Shown: positions 7,542 to 16,930 of the stretch, piece by piece | Position numbering within the stretch: the first letter of the stretch is position 1 | Layout of the letters: each line of letters starts with the position of its first letter | Assembly: GCA_022775005.1 (NCBI GenBank) | Contig: JALFJR010000096.1 | Location: 1 to 62,955 of the forward strand | Length of the DNA stretch: 62,955 bases | From: Parabacteroides sp. | Lineage (GTDB): Bacteria; Bacteroidota; Bacteroidia; Bacteroidales; Tannerellaceae | Direction of reading: 5' to 3' | The notes under the pieces: generated by a model | Database searches by the model: none | What the model saw: the letters and a program-made list of their open reading frames with translations, nothing else | What the model was told of the DNA's origin: nothing | Position numbers and translations under genes: made by a program

Positions 7542-7553
7542 CCGTAAGCTTAC
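7542..7553. repeat. REP-like palindrome unit ccgtaagcttac
   Basis: The unit ccgtaagcttac (palindromic around aagctt) is also found at 62437-62448, with relatives at 62459-62524 and a related hairpin at 10631-10659. It lies between the DUF6383 terminator and rpoN; the rest of the 7519-7624 gap holds only a weak possible rpoN promoter (TATATTCG at 7597-7604, one base off TAnnTTTG). Confidence 0.45.
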
Positions 7554-7624
7554 CTTTAATACACGAAGCTTATAACAATTATTCAGAACGGATTGTTATA
7601 TTCGCGAGTACAAATGGGCAGATT

Positions 7625-9094
7625 ATGTTAAAGCAACAGTTACAACAGAAGTTACAGCAAAAGCTCTCTCCGTTACAGATCCAGCTGATCCGAATGTTGG
7701 AGCTACCCACGATTGAGCTGGAGGAGCGGGTGAAGCATGAGCTGGAGGAAAATCCCGCTTTGGAGGAGGGAAAGGAGCCTTTGGATGATTTGGAACGCAA
7801 CGAAGAGGGAGGAAGCGCTGATGGAGAGGATGATTACCCGTCGGAAGGTGCAGAGAATGAGGATCTCTCTTTGGGCGATTACCTGTCGGAAGATGATATT
7901 CCTGAATATAAATTGCAGCAAATAAGCGAGCGGGCGGCACGCCAGGAGGAGTTCTCGTTGGTCGAGGGAGATTCCTTGCGTGACTATCTGTTGGAGCAGT
8001 TGAGGCTACGTAACTTGTCGGAGAAACAGGTGAAGATCGCTGAATACATCATCGGGAATATCGACGATGATGGCTATCTGCGTCGAGATTTGCAGGCTGT
8101 CGCCGATGACTTGATCTTCCAAGCCGGACTGGAGGTGAATGAGACGGAGCTTGAGGAGGTGCTGCGCGTTATTCAAGATTTTGAGCCAGCCGGTGTCGGT
8201 GCAAGGGACCTGAAAGAGTGCTTGTTGATTCAGCTGCGGCGACGGGAGAAAACAGCTGCCACGCAGTTGGCTATACGGATCCTGAACAGCTATTTCGATG
8301 ACTTTATCAATAAACGCTATGAACGCATCATGAAGCTCCTTGAGATTAAGGAGGAGGGGTTGAAACAGGCGATCCGGGAGATTACCTTGATGAATCCGAA
8401 GCCAGGGGGTAGTTGGGGCGATGCGATAGAGACAGCAATGAGCCAGGTCGTGCCTGATTTCTTGGTGGAGGCGAACAACGGTGAGTTGACTTTGAGCCTG
8501 AATGTGCGAGGTATTCCTGAGCTGCGCATCAACAAGGAGTATGAGGATATGTTTCAGGATTACAGCGGCAATAAGGCCAACCAAACCGTTGAACGGCGGG
8601 AGGCGATGCAGTTCGTGAAGCAGAAACTGGATGCGGCACAATGGTTTATCGATGTGATTAAGCAGCGCAACGAGACCTTGGAACGCACTATGGAGGCCAT
8701 TATCCATCTGCAACGGGAGTTCTTCTTGACCGGCGACGAGGCTACCTTGCGCCCCATGATCTTGAAAGATGTAGCAGAGCGGGCCGGTTATGACATCTCT
8801 ACCATCTCGCGGGTTAGCAACAGCAAATACGTGCAGACTAATTTCGGAATCTATCCCTTGAAATTCTTCTTCTCAGAGTCGATGCAGACCGATACGGGCG
8901 AGGAGATCTCTAACCGAGAGGTGAAGCAGATTATGAAGAACCATGTGGATGCGGAGGATAAACGCAACCCGTTGACCGATTTAGAATTGTCGGATATTTT
9001 AAAGAAGGCGGGTTATGTGATTGCTCGCCGAACCGTAGCGAAATATCGGGAGCAGTTGGGTATCCCTGTGGCCCGTTTGCGAAAGGAGATTTGA
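7625..9094 (+). CDS. rpoN: RNA polymerase sigma-54 factor
   Basis: 489 aa, the usual length. The Gln- and Leu-rich region I (LKQQLQQKLQQKLSPLQIQL) that contacts activators is at residues 2-45, followed by an acidic linker rich in Glu/Asp (about 40-95), the core-binding domain, the helix-turn-helix around ISTISRVSNSKYVQTNFG, and the RpoN box ARRTVAKYRE at 467-476 that reads the -24 element. Sigma-54 directs transcription that depends on AAA+ enhancer-binding proteins. It starts about 100 bp after the preceding terminator and is followed after one base by a membrane protein gene, so both are probably cotranscribed with gcvH and purE. Confidence 0.97.
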   Translation: MLKQQLQQKLQQKLSPLQIQLIRMLELPTIELEERVKHELEENPALEEGKEPLDDLERNEEGGSADGEDDYPSEGAENEDLSLGDYLSEDDIPEYKLQQISERAARQEEFSLVEGDSLRDYLLEQLRLRNLSEKQVKIAEYIIGNIDDDGYLRRDLQAVADDLIFQAGLEVNETELEEVLRVIQDFEPAGVGARDLKECLLIQLRRREKTAATQLAIRILNSYFDDFINKRYERIMKLLEIKEEGLKQAIREITLMNPKPGGSWGDAIETAMSQVVPDFLVEANNGELTLSLNVRGIPELRINKEYEDMFQDYSGNKANQTVERREAMQFVKQKLDAAQWFIDVIKQRNETLERTMEAIIHLQREFFLTGDEATLRPMILKDVAERAGYDISTISRVSNSKYVQTNFGIYPLKFFFSESMQTDTGEEISNREVKQIMKNHVDAEDKRNPLTDLELSDILKKAGYVIARRTVAKYREQLGIPVARLRKEI

Positions 9095-9095
9095 C

Positions 9096-9716
9096 ATGAG
9101 GCTGTTTTGTAATGTGTTATCTGCGTTGTTTCATCCCTTGCTGATGGTGACTTATAGCATCACGCTGGCGTTGACGGGTACCTTTTTAGCGTTATATCCC
9201 TTGCGGATGAAACTGTTGATCTGGGGGTCTACTTTCCTTTCGACTGCCGTTTTGCCCGGATTGTTCATCTACTTGTTGATTCGCTGCGGTGCGGCAAGCG
9301 ATTTGGAGTTGTCGAAACGGAGGGAACGTGCGTTGCCCTATTTGATCGTTATTCTTTCAGTGGCGCTTTGCCTGTACTTCCTTTTTCGGATGATGATGCC
9401 CTTTTGGTTGATTGCGATTTTGATAGGCATTTGCGTGGCTTTGCTTTTGGCGCTTTGTATCAACTTCGTCTGGAAGATCAGTGCCCACATGATCGGTATC
9501 GGGGGCCTGATGGGGGGCCTGATGGGCGTGGCCCGTATTCACTTGGTCAATCCCTATCAGACTTTTATCGCCGTGCTGTTGATCGCCGGCCTGTTAGGAA
9601 CGTCGCGAATTTTTCTAAAAAGACATACCCCAATGCAGGTGTACGCAGGCTTTAGTTTAGGATTTATGTGTACATTTGTAGCCTCAATGATGAGTTATAT
9701 CTATTTATTTATCTAA
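9096..9716 (+). CDS. PAP2-like integral membrane protein
   Basis: 206 aa with about six hydrophobic segments. It keeps traces of the PAP2 phosphatase signature: SKRRERALPY near residue 74, SAHMIGIGG near 143 in the place of the SGH motif, and RHTPMQVYAGFSLG near 180 resembling the final His-x3-D/Q-x2-G motif. The middle motif has Ala where Gly is usual and the last has Gln in place of Asp, so activity on lipid phosphates is uncertain. It follows rpoN by one base. A Bacteroidota-conserved membrane protein with this fold is the safest call. Confidence 0.7.
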   Translation: MRLFCNVLSALFHPLLMVTYSITLALTGTFLALYPLRMKLLIWGSTFLSTAVLPGLFIYLLIRCGAASDLELSKRRERALPYLIVILSVALCLYFLFRMMMPFWLIAILIGICVALLLALCINFVWKISAHMIGIGGLMGGLMGVARIHLVNPYQTFIAVLLIAGLLGTSRIFLKRHTPMQVYAGFSLGFMCTFVASMMSYIYLFI

Positions 9717-9739
9717 CATAAATTAAAGCATTACAAGTT

Positions 9740-10120
9740 ATGAATTTTCCCGCAGATTTGAAGTACACGAAGGATCATGAGTGGATCCGTGTAGAAGGAG
9801 ATGTTGCCTATGTAGGCATTACCGATTTCGCGCAGAGCGAGTTGGGCGAAATCGTTTATGTGGATATCACCACAGAAGGAGAGACTGTTGAGAAAGAGGA
9901 GGTCTTCGGTACGATCGAGGCTGTAAAGACGGTTTCAGACCTGTTCATGCCGGCAACGGGTGAGGTGCTGGAGGTGAATCCGGAGTTGGAGGATGCGCCT
10001 GAGTTGGTCAATGAGGATGCGTATGGCAAAGGCTGGTTGATCAAGGTGACGGTGGCTGATCCCGCTCAGTTGGATGAGTTGCTCTCAGCAGAGGAGTATC
10101 AGAAATTAATCGCGAAATAA
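9740..10120 (+). CDS. gcvH: Glycine cleavage system H protein
   Basis: 126 aa, standard length. The lipoyl domain is complete, with the lipoate-carrying lysine at Lys63 inside [10 protein letters not shown] and the preceding GEIVYVDI strand. H protein shuttles the aminomethyl group from the P protein to T and L proteins during glycine breakdown; those partners are not in the window. The stop codon is directly followed by the purE ATG, so the two are cotranscribed, linking a one-carbon donor pathway to purine synthesis. Confidence 0.97.
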   Translation: MNFPADLKYTKDHEWIRVEGDVAYVGITDFAQSELGEIVYVDITTEGETVEKEEVFGTIEAVKTVSDLFMPATGEVLEVNPELEDAPELVNEDAYGKGWLIKVTVADPAQLDELLSAEEYQKLIAK

Positions 10121-10627
10121 ATGACACCGGTTGTAAGTATCATTATGGGTAGCACCTCTGACCTACCCGTTATGGAGAAGGCGGCCAAGTTCTTGGACGA
10201 GATGGAGATCCCGTTTGAGATGCATGCGCTTTCCGCACATCGCACGCCCGCTGAGGTGGAGGCCTTTGCCAAAGGTGCCAAGGCACGTGGCATCAAGGTG
10301 ATCATTGCGGCGGCAGGTATGGCGGCTCACTTGTGTGGTGTCATTGCCTCCATGACGACGGTTCCGGTGATCGGTGTCCCCATTAATTCTACCTTAGATG
10401 GTATGGATGCGCTGTTGGCGATCGTGCAGATGCCCCCGGGCATCCCGGTGGCCACGGTAGGTATCAACGGAGCGTTGAATGCCGGCATCCTGGCGGTGCA
10501 GATGCTTGCGGTGAGCGACGAGGCCTTGCAAGCGAAGTTGGCCGCCTATAAGGAGGACTTAAAGAAAAAGATCGTCAAGGCAAACGAAGAGTTGGCCAAG
10601 GTCTCTTTCAAATACAAAACAAACTAA
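10121..10627 (+). CDS. purE: N5-carboxyaminoimidazole ribonucleotide mutase
   Basis: 168 aa. Motifs of class I PurE are all present: GSTSDLPVM at residue 9 on, LSAHRTP near 39, and AAAGMAAHL near 66 forming the nucleotide site. It converts N5-CAIR to CAIR in purine synthesis and normally needs PurK, which is not in this window. The start abuts the gcvH stop with no spacer. A second purine gene, purT, lies 11 kb away. Confidence 0.96.
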   Translation: MTPVVSIIMGSTSDLPVMEKAAKFLDEMEIPFEMHALSAHRTPAEVEAFAKGAKARGIKVIIAAAGMAAHLCGVIASMTTVPVIGVPINSTLDGMDALLAIVQMPPGIPVATVGINGALNAGILAVQMLAVSDEALQAKLAAYKEDLKKKIVKANEELAKVSFKYKTN

Positions 10628-10630
10628 CAT

Positions 10631-10659
10631 ACAGCTTGCGGCCTTACGCCGCAAGCTGT
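10631..10659 (+). terminator. Perfect 12-bp hairpin between purE and ispG
   Basis: acagcttgcggc (10631-10642), loop of five, gccgcaagctgt (10648-10659). It starts four bases after the purE stop. There is no T-run behind it, so it may be a weak terminator, an mRNA stability hairpin, or a REP-like unit: its gccgcaagct arm matches palindromes at 62459-62500. Confidence 0.55.
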
Positions 10660-10682
10660 CATTATTCATAATTCATAAGGAA

Positions 10683-12518
10683 GTGGCTTATTTTAATTAT
10701 CTGCGTAGGGCCTCTTCGGAGGTACATATCGGACAAACCCCGATGGGTGGAGCTAATCCCATTCGTATTCAATCCATGGCCAATGTTTCGACACTCGATA
10801 CGGAGGCTGCTGTGGCACAGGCGATCCGCATGATTGATGCGGGGGCGGAATATGTGCGCTTCACAGCACAGGGTGAACGAGAGGCTCGTAACTTAGGTGT
10901 GATTCGTAAACAGCTGAATGAGCGGGGGTATCTGACGCCGTTAGTGGCAGATATTCATTTCAACCCGAAGGCAGCCGATGCGGCTGCAGAGGAGGTGGAG
11001 AAGGTGCGTATCAATCCTGGCAACTATGTGGATAAGGTGAAAACATTCCACCATTTGGAGTACACGGATGAGGAGTATGCGGCTGAGATCGAGAAGATTC
11101 GTGCTCGCTTCGTTCCTTTCCTGCGTATTTGTAAAGTACACGGTTGCGCCATCCGTATTGGCGTGAATCATGGCTCGCTTTCCGACCGCATCATGAGTCG
11201 GTATGGAGATACCCCGGAGGGTATGGTGGCGAGCTGTATGGAGTTCCTGCGTATCTGTCGGGAAGAGCAGTTCCCGGATGTAGTGATCTCCATCAAAGCC
11301 TCTAACACGGTTGTTATGGTACGGACGGTTCGTCTGTTGGTGAAGACCATGGAGGCAGAAGATATGCATTATCCCCTGCATTTAGGCGTGACGGAAGCCG
11401 GAGATGGAGAGGATGGTCGCATCAAGAGTGCGGTAGGTATCGGCACGTTGTTGGCCGATGGTATAGGCGATACCATTCGGGTCTCGTTGAGTGAGGATCC
11501 CGAGGCGGAGCTACCGGTCGCTCGTAAATTAGTGAATTATATCTTGGAGCAGGAGGGGCATCATCCGATCCATGGTGAGCTGGCTCCCGGTTTTGATCCA
11601 ATTGCTCCGCAGCGTCGAGTGAGTCGGGTAGTGGGGCAAATCGGTGGAGGTTTGTTGCCAATAGTGGTTGCTGATCGGAGTCAGGGCGATTCCCGGTTTG
11701 ATGAGCAGGCCATGCCAGACTATATATATATAGGTAAGGATGATCCCGATAACTGGCCGGATCCGTTGCATCGGATTGTAGATGCTTCGCTTTGGCAGCC
11801 CCGTCAGCATGTATATCCCTGCTTCACGGTGGCAGAGAGTGCGCAGATGCAAAGTTGCGAGAGTGCCGTGAAGTTCTTGCGACTGACGGATGTGGAACTG
11901 ACTGATGCATTGATGGCGCAATGTCAAGCTGATCCGGCTGTGGTCTTGTTGTTGAGCACCCATCATCGGAATGCGGTAGGTGCTTTACGAGCAGCCATGC
12001 ATCGGCTGATGCATGCGGGTTGTGAGGCTCCGGTGGTGCTTGAACTGAATTATCAAGAACAAGATGTGGAGTCGCTTCAGTTGAAATCTGCCGCCGATCT
12101 TGGAGCGTTGTTGCTTGATGGCTTCCAGGATGGCGTGTTATTGCGGAACGAGGGTTGTGAATCAGTGATCGCCGATCGCTGCATGTTTGGTATTTTGCAA
12201 GCGGCTCGTGCGCGCATTAGCAAGACGGAATACATCTCTTGTCCCAGTTGTGGACGTACACTCTATGATTTGCAAACAACCATTGCTCGGATTAAGGAGG
12301 CAACCTCGCACCTGAAAGGGCTGAAGATCGGTATCATGGGTTGTATCGTGAACGGTCCTGGTGAAATGGCCGATGCGGATTATGGGTATGTAGGTGCTGG
12401 TCGGCACCAGATAAGTCTGTATAAAGGAAAGACCTGCGTGTTGCGCAACATCCCGGAGGAAGAGGCTGTGGAGCGTTTGGTGCAGTTGATCAAAGAGCAT
12501 GGAGACTGGGATCGATAA
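10683..12518 (+). CDS. ispG: 4-hydroxy-3-methylbut-2-enyl diphosphate synthase (long form)
   Basis: 611 aa, the long form with an extra domain between the TIM barrel and the iron-sulfur domain, as usual in Bacteroidota and plants. The start is GTG at 10683 (protein MAYFNYLRRASSEVHIG); no ATG fits. The barrel begins at about residue 20 (IRIQSMANVSTLDT). The [4Fe-4S] domain at the C-terminus has CPSCGRTLYDLQ and later GCIVNGPGEMADADYG. The enzyme carries out the penultimate step of the non-mevalonate isoprenoid pathway using reduced ferredoxin or flavodoxin. It lies between purE and dut in the same direction. Confidence 0.97.
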   Translation: MAYFNYLRRASSEVHIGQTPMGGANPIRIQSMANVSTLDTEAAVAQAIRMIDAGAEYVRFTAQGEREARNLGVIRKQLNERGYLTPLVADIHFNPKAADAAAEEVEKVRINPGNYVDKVKTFHHLEYTDEEYAAEIEKIRARFVPFLRICKVHGCAIRIGVNHGSLSDRIMSRYGDTPEGMVASCMEFLRICREEQFPDVVISIKASNTVVMVRTVRLLVKTMEAEDMHYPLHLGVTEAGDGEDGRIKSAVGIGTLLADGIGDTIRVSLSEDPEAELPVARKLVNYILEQEGHHPIHGELAPGFDPIAPQRRVSRVVGQIGGGLLPIVVADRSQGDSRFDEQAMPDYIYIGKDDPDNWPDPLHRIVDASLWQPRQHVYPCFTVAESAQMQSCESAVKFLRLTDVELTDALMAQCQADPAVVLLLSTHHRNAVGALRAAMHRLMHAGCEAPVVLELNYQEQDVESLQLKSAADLGALLLDGFQDGVLLRNEGCESVIADRCMFGILQAARARISKTEYISCPSCGRTLYDLQTTIARIKEATSHLKGLKIGIMGCIVNGPGEMADADYGYVGAGRHQISLYKGKTCVLRNIPEEEAVERLVQLIKEHGDWDR

Positions 12519-12560
12519 ATCCTCCTGGTTATCCGAATGAACAAAAGAGCGAAATCGTAT

Positions 12561-12995
12561 ATGAAAATAAAGATTATCAATAAATCACATCATCCGATGC
12601 CCGCTTATGCGACACCGCAATCGGCAGGTATGGATATTCGTGCGAACCTGACAGAACCGGTGGAGTTGAAACCATTGGAACGCAAATTGATTCCGACGGG
12701 GCTGTATATCGCATTGCCTGAAGGGTATGAAGCTCAACTGCGCCCTCGCAGTGGGTTGGCACTCAAGCATGGCCTTACGTTGTTGAACTCACCGGGTACC
12801 ATTGATGCGGATTATCGAGGAGAGATTGGAGTTATCTTGGTGAACCTCTCTTCGGAGCCTTTCACGATAGCTGATGGTGAACGTATCTGTCAGATGGTGA
12901 TTACGACCCATGCGCATGTAGAATGGGAGGCCGTGGAGACATTGGATGAGACGGAGCGTGGTGCCGGAGGTTTTGGCCATACCGGTAAAGCATAG
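12561..12995 (+). CDS. dut: dUTP diphosphatase
   Basis: 144 aa from the ATG at 12561 ([20 protein letters not shown]); eight extra in-frame codons upstream would give an unusual N-terminus. All five trimeric dUTPase motifs are visible: [39 protein letters not shown] and the flexible [10 protein letters not shown] tail. It removes dUTP and supplies dUMP for thymidylate synthesis. It is the first gene of a conserved Bacteroidota cluster with the TPR, DUF4292 and EnvC-like genes that follow. Confidence 0.96.
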   Translation: MKIKIINKSHHPMPAYATPQSAGMDIRANLTEPVELKPLERKLIPTGLYIALPEGYEAQLRPRSGLALKHGLTLLNSPGTIDADYRGEIGVILVNLSSEPFTIADGERICQMVITTHAHVEWEAVETLDETERGAGGFGHTGKA

Positions 12996-13022
12996 GTTAA
13001 ACGGAAGGAAAACGTAGGTTTG

Positions 13023-14753
13023 ATGAGCGTAAAACGTAGGTTAATCGGTAAGATCTGGATCGGATTAGGACTCTGCAGCTTGGTGTGGACACTTTCGGCG
13101 GCTCCAGGGGAGGACGACTCCGTACGGCAACAGCGTAAGTTCGATTACTTTTTTTATGAGGGATTGAAACTGAAGGAGGCCGGGCAATACGATGCCGCTT
13201 TTGATGTGTTCAACCATTGCTTGGCCATCGACTCGACCGATGCGGCGGTGCGTTATGAGCTGTGTATGTTTTATATGCAGTTGAACAAACCAGAGAAGGC
13301 GATAGAGGTACTTAAACCAGCGGTGGCTCATCGTCCGGATCAATTTGAATACCGCATGGCGTTTGCCAGCATCTCCCGTAGCTTGGGCATGTTTGGTGAA
13401 GCGGCTGAGGCTTATCGAGCGTTGGTGAAGGATTTCCCGCAGAAGAAGGAGTTAAACTATTACTTGGCAGATGCGTTGACGCAGGCGGGTGAGATAGGAG
13501 AGGCGATAGATGCGTTGGATGCGTTGGAGGAGCGAGTGGGCATGAATGAGGCACTCTCGATGCAGAAATATCGGTTGTATAATCAATTGGAACAGCCTGC
13601 TGAAGCATTCAAGGAGATCGAGAAATTGGCGGATAAGTTTCCAATGGAGGCACGTTACCCATTGATCATGGGTGATTTGCATTTGGAAAAGGGAGAACTG
13701 GAGTCGGCTTTGTCATGCTATCAGAAGGCCCATGAGATTGATCCAACGAATCCTTACTACATCGTCTCTATGGCTAATTATTATGAGGCCAATGGCGATA
13801 AGGAGGAAGCAGAGAAGGAAATCAAGGCCGCTTTGGTGAATGAAAAGTTGGATGTGGAAACGAAAGTGAGCATCCTTTCTCGCTATATATTGCGCTTGCA
13901 GCAATCGAAGCAGGGATTAGAGAATGCCAACCACCTCTTTGAGACCCTTTTGGAGCAACACCCCGAAGATACGGAGTTGAAGCTGATGTATGGCGGCTTG
14001 TTGTTGGCGCAAGAGAAAGAGGAGGAGGCTCGTTTCCAGTTCCAGTTAGTGACAGAGATGGACCCCAGCCAGGCGGAAGCGTGGAAACGCTTGCTCAATA
14101 TGGCACTAAAAGCAGATGATTGGGCAGAGGTAGAGCGAATTTGTACCGCTTGCATGGAGCTGTTTCCAACGGCACCCGAATACTATTTTTATTTAGGTAT
14201 TGCCTATTTCCAGCAGGAGAACTACCAGGCGTCGCTCAATACCTATTATGCCGGTTTGAATGTCATTCCCAAGGAGAATCCCCGACTGAAATCGGACTTC
14301 TATGGGCAGATAGGCGATATTTATCATCAGTTAAATAAGCAGGAACAGGCCTATAAAGCCTACGAGGAGGCATTGAAATACAACGAGCAAAACGTGGTGG
14401 TACTCAATAACTACAGCTATTTCCTCTCCTTGGAAAAGCGAGACTTGAAACGGGCGGAGCGTATGAGCGCACAATGTATTCGCTTGGAACCGGATAATGC
14501 GACCTATCTGGATACCTATGCGTGGATCTTCTTTGTGCAGGGAAATTATACCTTGGCGAAGATCTACATCGAGAATGCTCTTTCTAAAGACAAAACGAAC
14601 AGTTATGAGTTAGTGGAGCATTATGGCGATATCCTCTTCATGAATGGCGAGGAGGAGAAGGCTGTGGATCAATGGAAGAAAGCTAAGGAGATGGGCAAAG
14701 AGAGTAAGGTATTGGAGCGTAAGATCGCAGAACAAAAATACATTGAGGAATGA
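13023..14753 (+). CDS. Secreted tetratricopeptide repeat protein
   Basis: 576 aa. ATG at 13023 is preferred over the TTG just before it. An N-terminal hydrophobic segment ending LSAAPGED suggests export. The rest is a chain of TPR units from about residue 40 to the end (for example FDYFFYEGLKLKEAGQYDAA, ALSCYQKAHEIDPTNPYYIV and AYKAYEEALKYNEQN), at least ten repeats, a scaffold for protein contacts. In Bacteroidota this gene is commonly found between dut and a DUF4292 lipoprotein gene, suggesting a shared envelope task. Its stop overlaps the next start (ATGA). Confidence 0.85.
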   Translation: MSVKRRLIGKIWIGLGLCSLVWTLSAAPGEDDSVRQQRKFDYFFYEGLKLKEAGQYDAAFDVFNHCLAIDSTDAAVRYELCMFYMQLNKPEKAIEVLKPAVAHRPDQFEYRMAFASISRSLGMFGEAAEAYRALVKDFPQKKELNYYLADALTQAGEIGEAIDALDALEERVGMNEALSMQKYRLYNQLEQPAEAFKEIEKLADKFPMEARYPLIMGDLHLEKGELESALSCYQKAHEIDPTNPYYIVSMANYYEANGDKEEAEKEIKAALVNEKLDVETKVSILSRYILRLQQSKQGLENANHLFETLLEQHPEDTELKLMYGGLLLAQEKEEEARFQFQLVTEMDPSQAEAWKRLLNMALKADDWAEVERICTACMELFPTAPEYYFYLGIAYFQQENYQASLNTYYAGLNVIPKENPRLKSDFYGQIGDIYHQLNKQEQAYKAYEEALKYNEQNVVVLNNYSYFLSLEKRDLKRAERMSAQCIRLEPDNATYLDTYAWIFFVQGNYTLAKIYIENALSKDKTNSYELVEHYGDILFMNGEEEKAVDQWKKAKEMGKESKVLERKIAEQKYIEE

Positions 14754-15607
14754 GGCGGATGCAAAAACATTTCTACACAGCAGGGCTTTGGTTTGGTTTG
14801 CTCCTGTTACTGATCTTGGGCGGTTGTAAATCTTCCAAGAAGGTGGGTACGGTGGCAACGGGTACGGCAAAGGTGCATCAGGTATTCTTTCAGGCTATGG
14901 AGGAGCAGGCGTTGCATTACCAGACCTTGACTGCCCGATTGGGAGTAGAGATCAATCTGCCGAACTTTCAGGTGAACAGTACTCGGGTTGATCTGAAGAT
15001 GGTCAAGGACAGTGCGTTCCAGCTCTCTGTGCAACCGTTGTTAGGAATTGAGCTGTTTCGGATTGAGGTGAGCCGAGACAGTATTAAGGTACTCGACCGC
15101 ATGAACAAACGTTATTTGGCGGAGAACTATGAGTCACTACGTTCGCAGACCCCAATTGCGTTTAACTTTTATAACTTGCAGGCGTTGTTTACCAATCACC
15201 TTTTCTTGCCGGGAGAGCAAATGGTCAATGAGTCCTTATACAGTCGTTTCCGATTAGATCAAACTGGCTCGACCGCTTTGATTCAGGTGAAGGATCCGAT
15301 TGGGTTGCGCTATACCTTTGAGGCGGATGGCGAGGAGAAGCTGTTGGCGACGGAGATTACTGATCCCAAGAGACAATACCGTTTGCGTTGGGGATATGCT
15401 GATTTTCGGATGGTGGAGAAGCAGATATTCCCGCAGCTGATGACGGTAGAGGCCTTCAAAGAGGGGAATGCCGAAGGCAACATACAGTGGGGTTTCACTC
15501 GTATGCGTTTGGATGAGCCAGTGAAACTGGATTTTGTCATTCCGGCTAAATACACTCGGATTACTTTCGAGCAATTAGTACGAACCCTCAAGAATTTAAA
15601 TGCGTAG
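14750..15607 (+). CDS. DUF4292 lipoprotein
   Basis: 285 aa. The signal sequence ends in the lipobox LILGGC (Cys near residue 26), so the protein is probably lipid-anchored in the envelope. The body matches the DUF4292 family of Bacteroidota, which has a fold similar to lipoprotein carriers such as LolA/LolB; a transport or assembly function is inference. The start overlaps the TPR stop by four bases; a second ATG three codons in is also possible. An EnvC-like gene follows after 6 bp. Confidence 0.85.
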   Translation: MRRMQKHFYTAGLWFGLLLLLILGGCKSSKKVGTVATGTAKVHQVFFQAMEEQALHYQTLTARLGVEINLPNFQVNSTRVDLKMVKDSAFQLSVQPLLGIELFRIEVSRDSIKVLDRMNKRYLAENYESLRSQTPIAFNFYNLQALFTNHLFLPGEQMVNESLYSRFRLDQTGSTALIQVKDPIGLRYTFEADGEEKLLATEITDPKRQYRLRWGYADFRMVEKQIFPQLMTVEAFKEGNAEGNIQWGFTRMRLDEPVKLDFVIPAKYTRITFEQLVRTLKNLNA

Positions 15608-15613
15608 GATGCC

Positions 15614-16930
15614 ATGAGACTGCTTTGCTTGATTCTTTTCTGCTGTGCGCTCTTTGCCAAGGGGGGCTATGCGCAAAAATCGTCGGCTGTGCGTAAGCTT
15701 GAGCAACAGCGCAAGGAGGCATTGGCTGACATCGAGCAGACGAATCAACTGCTGCAGGAAACTTCTAAATCCGTAAAAAGCTCTCTTAATCGATTGAATC
15801 TGCTTTCTAAACAGATCCTTTCTCGTAAGAAGGTGATCAGTCTGTTGAATCAGGAGCTGGACGAGATAGAGAAGGAGTTGATGACGATCCAAGGAGAGAT
15901 CCGTCGCTTGCGCGGTCAATTGTGCGAGAAGCAGGAGAATTATGGCAAGTCGATGCGAGGACTATATAAACGGCACAGCGCACAAGACAAGCTGCTTTTT
16001 GTTCTTTCTGCCGAGACTTTCAGTCAGTCGTTGCGTCGCATCCGGTACCTGCAAGAATATGCGGACTGGCAGAAACGTCAGGCAAAAGAGATTATCGCTA
16101 AGCAGCAAGAGATCGACTTGAAGAAGCAGGAGATGGAGAAAACTCGGGCTGAGAAGCGAGCACTGCTTGGCACAAGACAGGAAGAGAGTAAGAAGTTGCA
16201 GAGCGAAGAAGCTGTGCAGAAAGAAGAGGTGCAGCAACTCAATAAGAAGCAGAAAGATCTCAAGGCTGAGTTGCGGAAAAAGCAGAAACAAGCGGAGGCT
16301 TTGAACCGACAAATCGAGAAGCTTATTGCTGAGGAAATAGCTCGAGCAGAGGCTGAAGCTCGTGCAGCCCGAGAGAAAGCAGAACGTGCTGCTCGAGAAC
16401 AGGCCGCTAAACGAAAATCATCGGGGGGGAACACTGCGGATAAGCCGATGCGAGAAGAGCGTGTCGCTGCTACGAAAGGCGGATATGCGATGACCAAAGA
16501 GGAACGCCAGCTATCGGATAATTTTGGCAGTAACCGAGGTAAATTGCCCTACCCAGTGACTGGACGTTATACTGTAGTGGCTACCTTTGGTGAGCAGCAA
16601 CATTCGGAGTTGAAATATGTGCGCACCAGCAACAGCGGTATTGATATTCAGACAGCACCTGGTGCGGATGCCCGAGCCGTCTTCAATGGAGTGGTGACCC
16701 GTGTCTTTGTGGTGCCAGGCTACAATAATTCGGTTATTGTTCGTCATGGTAACTACTTGACGGTCTATAGCAACTTGAGCCAGGTTTATGTCAAGGCAGG
16801 CGATGCAGTCTCTACCCGTCAAGCTTTGGGTAAGATCTATTCCGATCCAGAAGAGGGACAAGCCACTATCCTCCACTTCCAACTGTGGAAAGAGAAGACT
16901 AAGCTTAATCCGCTTCCTTGGTTAGATTGA
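15614..16930 (+). CDS. EnvC-like murein hydrolase activator, degenerate M23 domain
   Basis: 438 aa. A signal peptide (MRLLCLILFCCALFAKGGYAQ) is followed by a long coiled coil, about residues 24-270, rich in Lys, Glu and Gln, and a C-terminal LytM/M23 domain from about 310. The zinc ligands of active M23 enzymes are altered: the HxGxD site reads SNSGIDI, and YxHL reads YSNLS, while LHFQLW is kept. That pattern fits EnvC-type regulators that activate amidases during division and do not cut murein themselves. It ends the dut-TPR-DUF4292 cluster and its 3' end overlaps the convergent glycerate kinase gene by nine bases. Confidence 0.88.
   Translation: MRLLCLILFCCALFAKGGYAQKSSAVRKLEQQRKEALADIEQTNQLLQETSKSVKSSLNRLNLLSKQILSRKKVISLLNQELDEIEKELMTIQGEIRRLRGQLCEKQENYGKSMRGLYKRHSAQDKLLFVLSAETFSQSLRRIRYLQEYADWQKRQAKEIIAKQQEIDLKKQEMEKTRAEKRALLGTRQEESKKLQSEEAVQKEEVQQLNKKQKDLKAELRKKQKQAEALNRQIEKLIAEEIARAEAEARAAREKAERAAREQAAKRKSSGGNTADKPMREERVAATKGGYAMTKEERQLSDNFGSNRGKLPYPVTGRYTVVATFGEQQHSELKYVRTSNSGIDIQTAPGADARAVFNGVVTRVFVVPGYNNSVIVRHGNYLTVYSNLSQVYVKAGDAVSTRQALGKIYSDPEEGQATILHFQLWKEKTKLNPLPWLD

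Noticed and set aside
13008-13041. 12-bp direct repeat aaaacgtaggtt around the TPR gene start
   Set aside because: Short and local; probably a chance or slippage duplication, no functional reading offered.
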